Positions 5,958 to 6,574 of a stretch of DNA of 6,574 nt are shown piece after piece. Both the position numbers and the translations under genes were made by a program. Within the stretch, counting starts at the first letter, position 1; each line of letters begins with the position of its first letter. The notes below the pieces were generated by a model. That model was given only the letters and a program-made list of their open reading frames with translations, ran no database searches and was not told the DNA's origin. Source of the stretch: JAXGTD01 sp040775095 (GTDB taxonomy: Bacteria > Pseudomonadota > Gammaproteobacteria > Chromatiales > Chromatiaceae); contig JAXGTD010000178.1 in NCBI GenBank assembly GCA_040775095.1, positions 1 to 6,574 on the forward strand. The letters run 5' to 3'.

Positions 5958-6229
5958 CGCCCATCAGGACCCATTCCCAGCGCGCCGTGATCGGTCCCCG
6001 CCGTTTCTGGCGCCGACCATCTGGGCCATGCCGGATTGCCGACCCCAGGCGCAATGACTGAAGTCGCCGCGACACACTGTCACGGGCCGCGCGACGCAGC
6101 CCCTGCACAGGGCGGCGTGCGAGCAGTCCCCGCAGGTTTCGGTCGATGGGGTTTCGATTCCTGTCAGGAAACGGAATCGCTCCACCGATCCATGCAGGAC
6201 CTCAGCAAGCGTCTGGGGAGTTATTGTCG
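5958..6229. other. Non-coding stretch between decarboxylase gene and insertion sequence
   Basis: No supported gene. A weak composite hairpin can be drawn at 6010-6052 (GCGC outside, CTGGG with CCCAG inside), without a T-run, so no clear terminator follows the decarboxylase gene. A dyad lies at 6151-6180. The open frame 6036-6275 + would cross the insertion-sequence end and resembles nothing known. Confidence 0.45.
6151..6180. repeat. Nested dyad symmetry next to the insertion sequence
   Basis: CGATTCC (6155-6161) is inverted as GGAATCG (6173-6179) around an 11-base loop. Overlapping alternatives are TTCCTG-T-CAGGAA (6158-6170) and GTTTC (6151-6155) with GAAAC (6168-6172). It occurs once only, so it is not an array. 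It could be a protein-binding site, a weak terminator or chance. Confidence 0.45.
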
Positions 6230-6258
6230 TTTCTGGTGTACAGCGCAGCCCTGGAGGG

Positions 6259-6319
6259 ATGGCGTATCCTGCTGACTGATCACCGCCAAGATCACAGTCA
6301 ACAAAGGTGGATACGCCAT
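6259..6319 (+). promoter_or_regulatory. Two-part stem-loop enclosing the transposase start region
   Basis: ATGGCGTATCC (6259-6269) pairs perfectly with GGATACGCCAT (6309-6319), eleven base pairs. Inside, TGACTGATC (6273-6281) pairs with GATCA-CA-GTCA (6290-6300), nine base pairs with a two-base CA bulge and an eight-base loop. The right outer arm contains the last two G of the ribosome binding site (AAAGGTGG, 6303-6310) and the A and T of the start codon 6318. In RNA the start codon would be paired and the AAGG core left in an internal loop. This could limit translation of transcripts that enter the element from outside. Confidence 0.6.
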
Positions 6320-6574
6320 GGCCAAGTCTAGGCTGTCAGTTCTTTCACAACCAGCGATCGAGGAGGCGGAGCCGCTGCATGCGCTGCTGCGTCAAGGGGC
6401 GCGCAAGCTCATCGCCGAAGCCGTCGAGGCGGAGTTGACCCGGTTCCTGGAGGGCTATGCGGAGCAACGCCTGGATGAGGGTCGCCGAGCCGTGGTGCGC
6501 AACGGCTACCTGCCGCAGCGCACGGTGCAGACCGGGATCGGTGACGTCGAGGTGCGGGTGCCGAGGGTGCGCGA
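6318..6574 (+). CDS. IS256-family (mutator-type) transposase, 3' end beyond window
   Basis: N-terminal 85 residues of a DDE transposase that would normally be about 400 residues; the catalytic residues lie past the right edge. The seen part carries the family's N-terminal pattern: a helical stretch with A-E-L-T-R-F-L near 38-44, then R-N-G-Y (61-64), G-I-G-D-V-E-V (73-79) and V-P-R-V-R (81-85), as in Transposase_mut (PF00872). ATG 6318 has AAAGGTGG seven bases upstream (6303-6310), a good ribosome binding site, though this region can fold into the stem-loop described separately. There are no stops or frameshifts in the visible part, so whether the element is intact is open. Its codon use looks similar to that of the neighbouring genes. 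Confidence 0.93.
   Translation, partial: MAKSRLSVLSQPAIEEAEPLHALLRQGARKLIAEAVEAELTRFLEGYAEQRLDEGRRAVVRNGYLPQRTVQTGIGDVEVRVPRVR

Larger units (their letters stand above)
6230..6574 (+). mobile_element. IS256-family insertion sequence, left part only
   Basis: The element is identified by its transposase (6318 onward). The left tip is placed at about 6230-6240, where GGTGTACAGCG resembles the TGTA-containing terminal repeats of this family and leaves the usual leader of roughly 80-90 bases before the transposase. The exact tip and target-site duplication cannot be fixed, because the right end lies beyond the window. Confidence 0.7.

Noticed and set aside
6151..6172. Possible CRISPR repeat with GTTTC and GAAAC ends
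   Set aside because: Only 22 bases and a single copy; no spacer-repeat periodicity nearby and no cas gene.
6259..6279. Six-codon reading frame (M-A-Y-P-A-D) before the transposase
   Set aside because: GGAGGG directly abuts the ATG with no spacing, too close for normal initiation; more simply explained as the left arm of the inverted repeat.

Overview
The window is GC-rich DNA, most likely from a gammaproteobacterium. The support is a Prc/Tsp-type tail-specific protease, a classical fused kinase-GNAT ArgA, and codons strongly biased to G or C in the third position. A Chromatiales-like (purple sulfur or Ectothiorhodospira-type) host would fit, but that is an impression and not a demonstrated assignment. 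All supported genes lie on the + strand.

Layout. Positions 2-1375 hold the C-terminal two thirds of a periplasmic tail-specific protease, cut by the left edge. After an 87-base gap comes argA (1463-2896), the first enzyme of arginine synthesis. A long stretch without a recognisable gene (2897-3551) contains GC-rich hairpins, a terminator-like hairpin (3327-3356) and the best sigma-70-type promoter of the window (3391-3419). That promoter faces a small CxxCxxCC cysteine-cluster protein of the YkgJ type (3552-3875). Next is a small exported four-cysteine protein of unknown function (4032-4301). A second long non-coding stretch (4302-4898) opens with three inverted repeats in about 100 bases and ends with a 9-base direct repeat beside a -10-like hexamer. 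These precede a stand-alone UDP-glucuronate decarboxylase of the ArnA C-terminal / U4kpxs family (4899-5957). About 270 non-coding bases follow, then the left end of an IS256-family insertion sequence, whose transposase (6318 onward) runs off the right edge.

How the genes work together. There is no single pathway here. The protease acts in the periplasm, ArgA in cytoplasmic arginine synthesis, and the decarboxylase makes a UDP-pentose or UDP-4-keto-pentose for surface glycans. Each downstream gene seems to have its own promoter and leader, so these look like single-gene units and not an operon. I see no defence system, CRISPR array, RNA gene or obviously new multi-gene system. The items most worth a second look are a two-part stem-loop that includes the transposase start codon, the direct repeat at the decarboxylase promoter, and the unidentified secreted four-cysteine protein.
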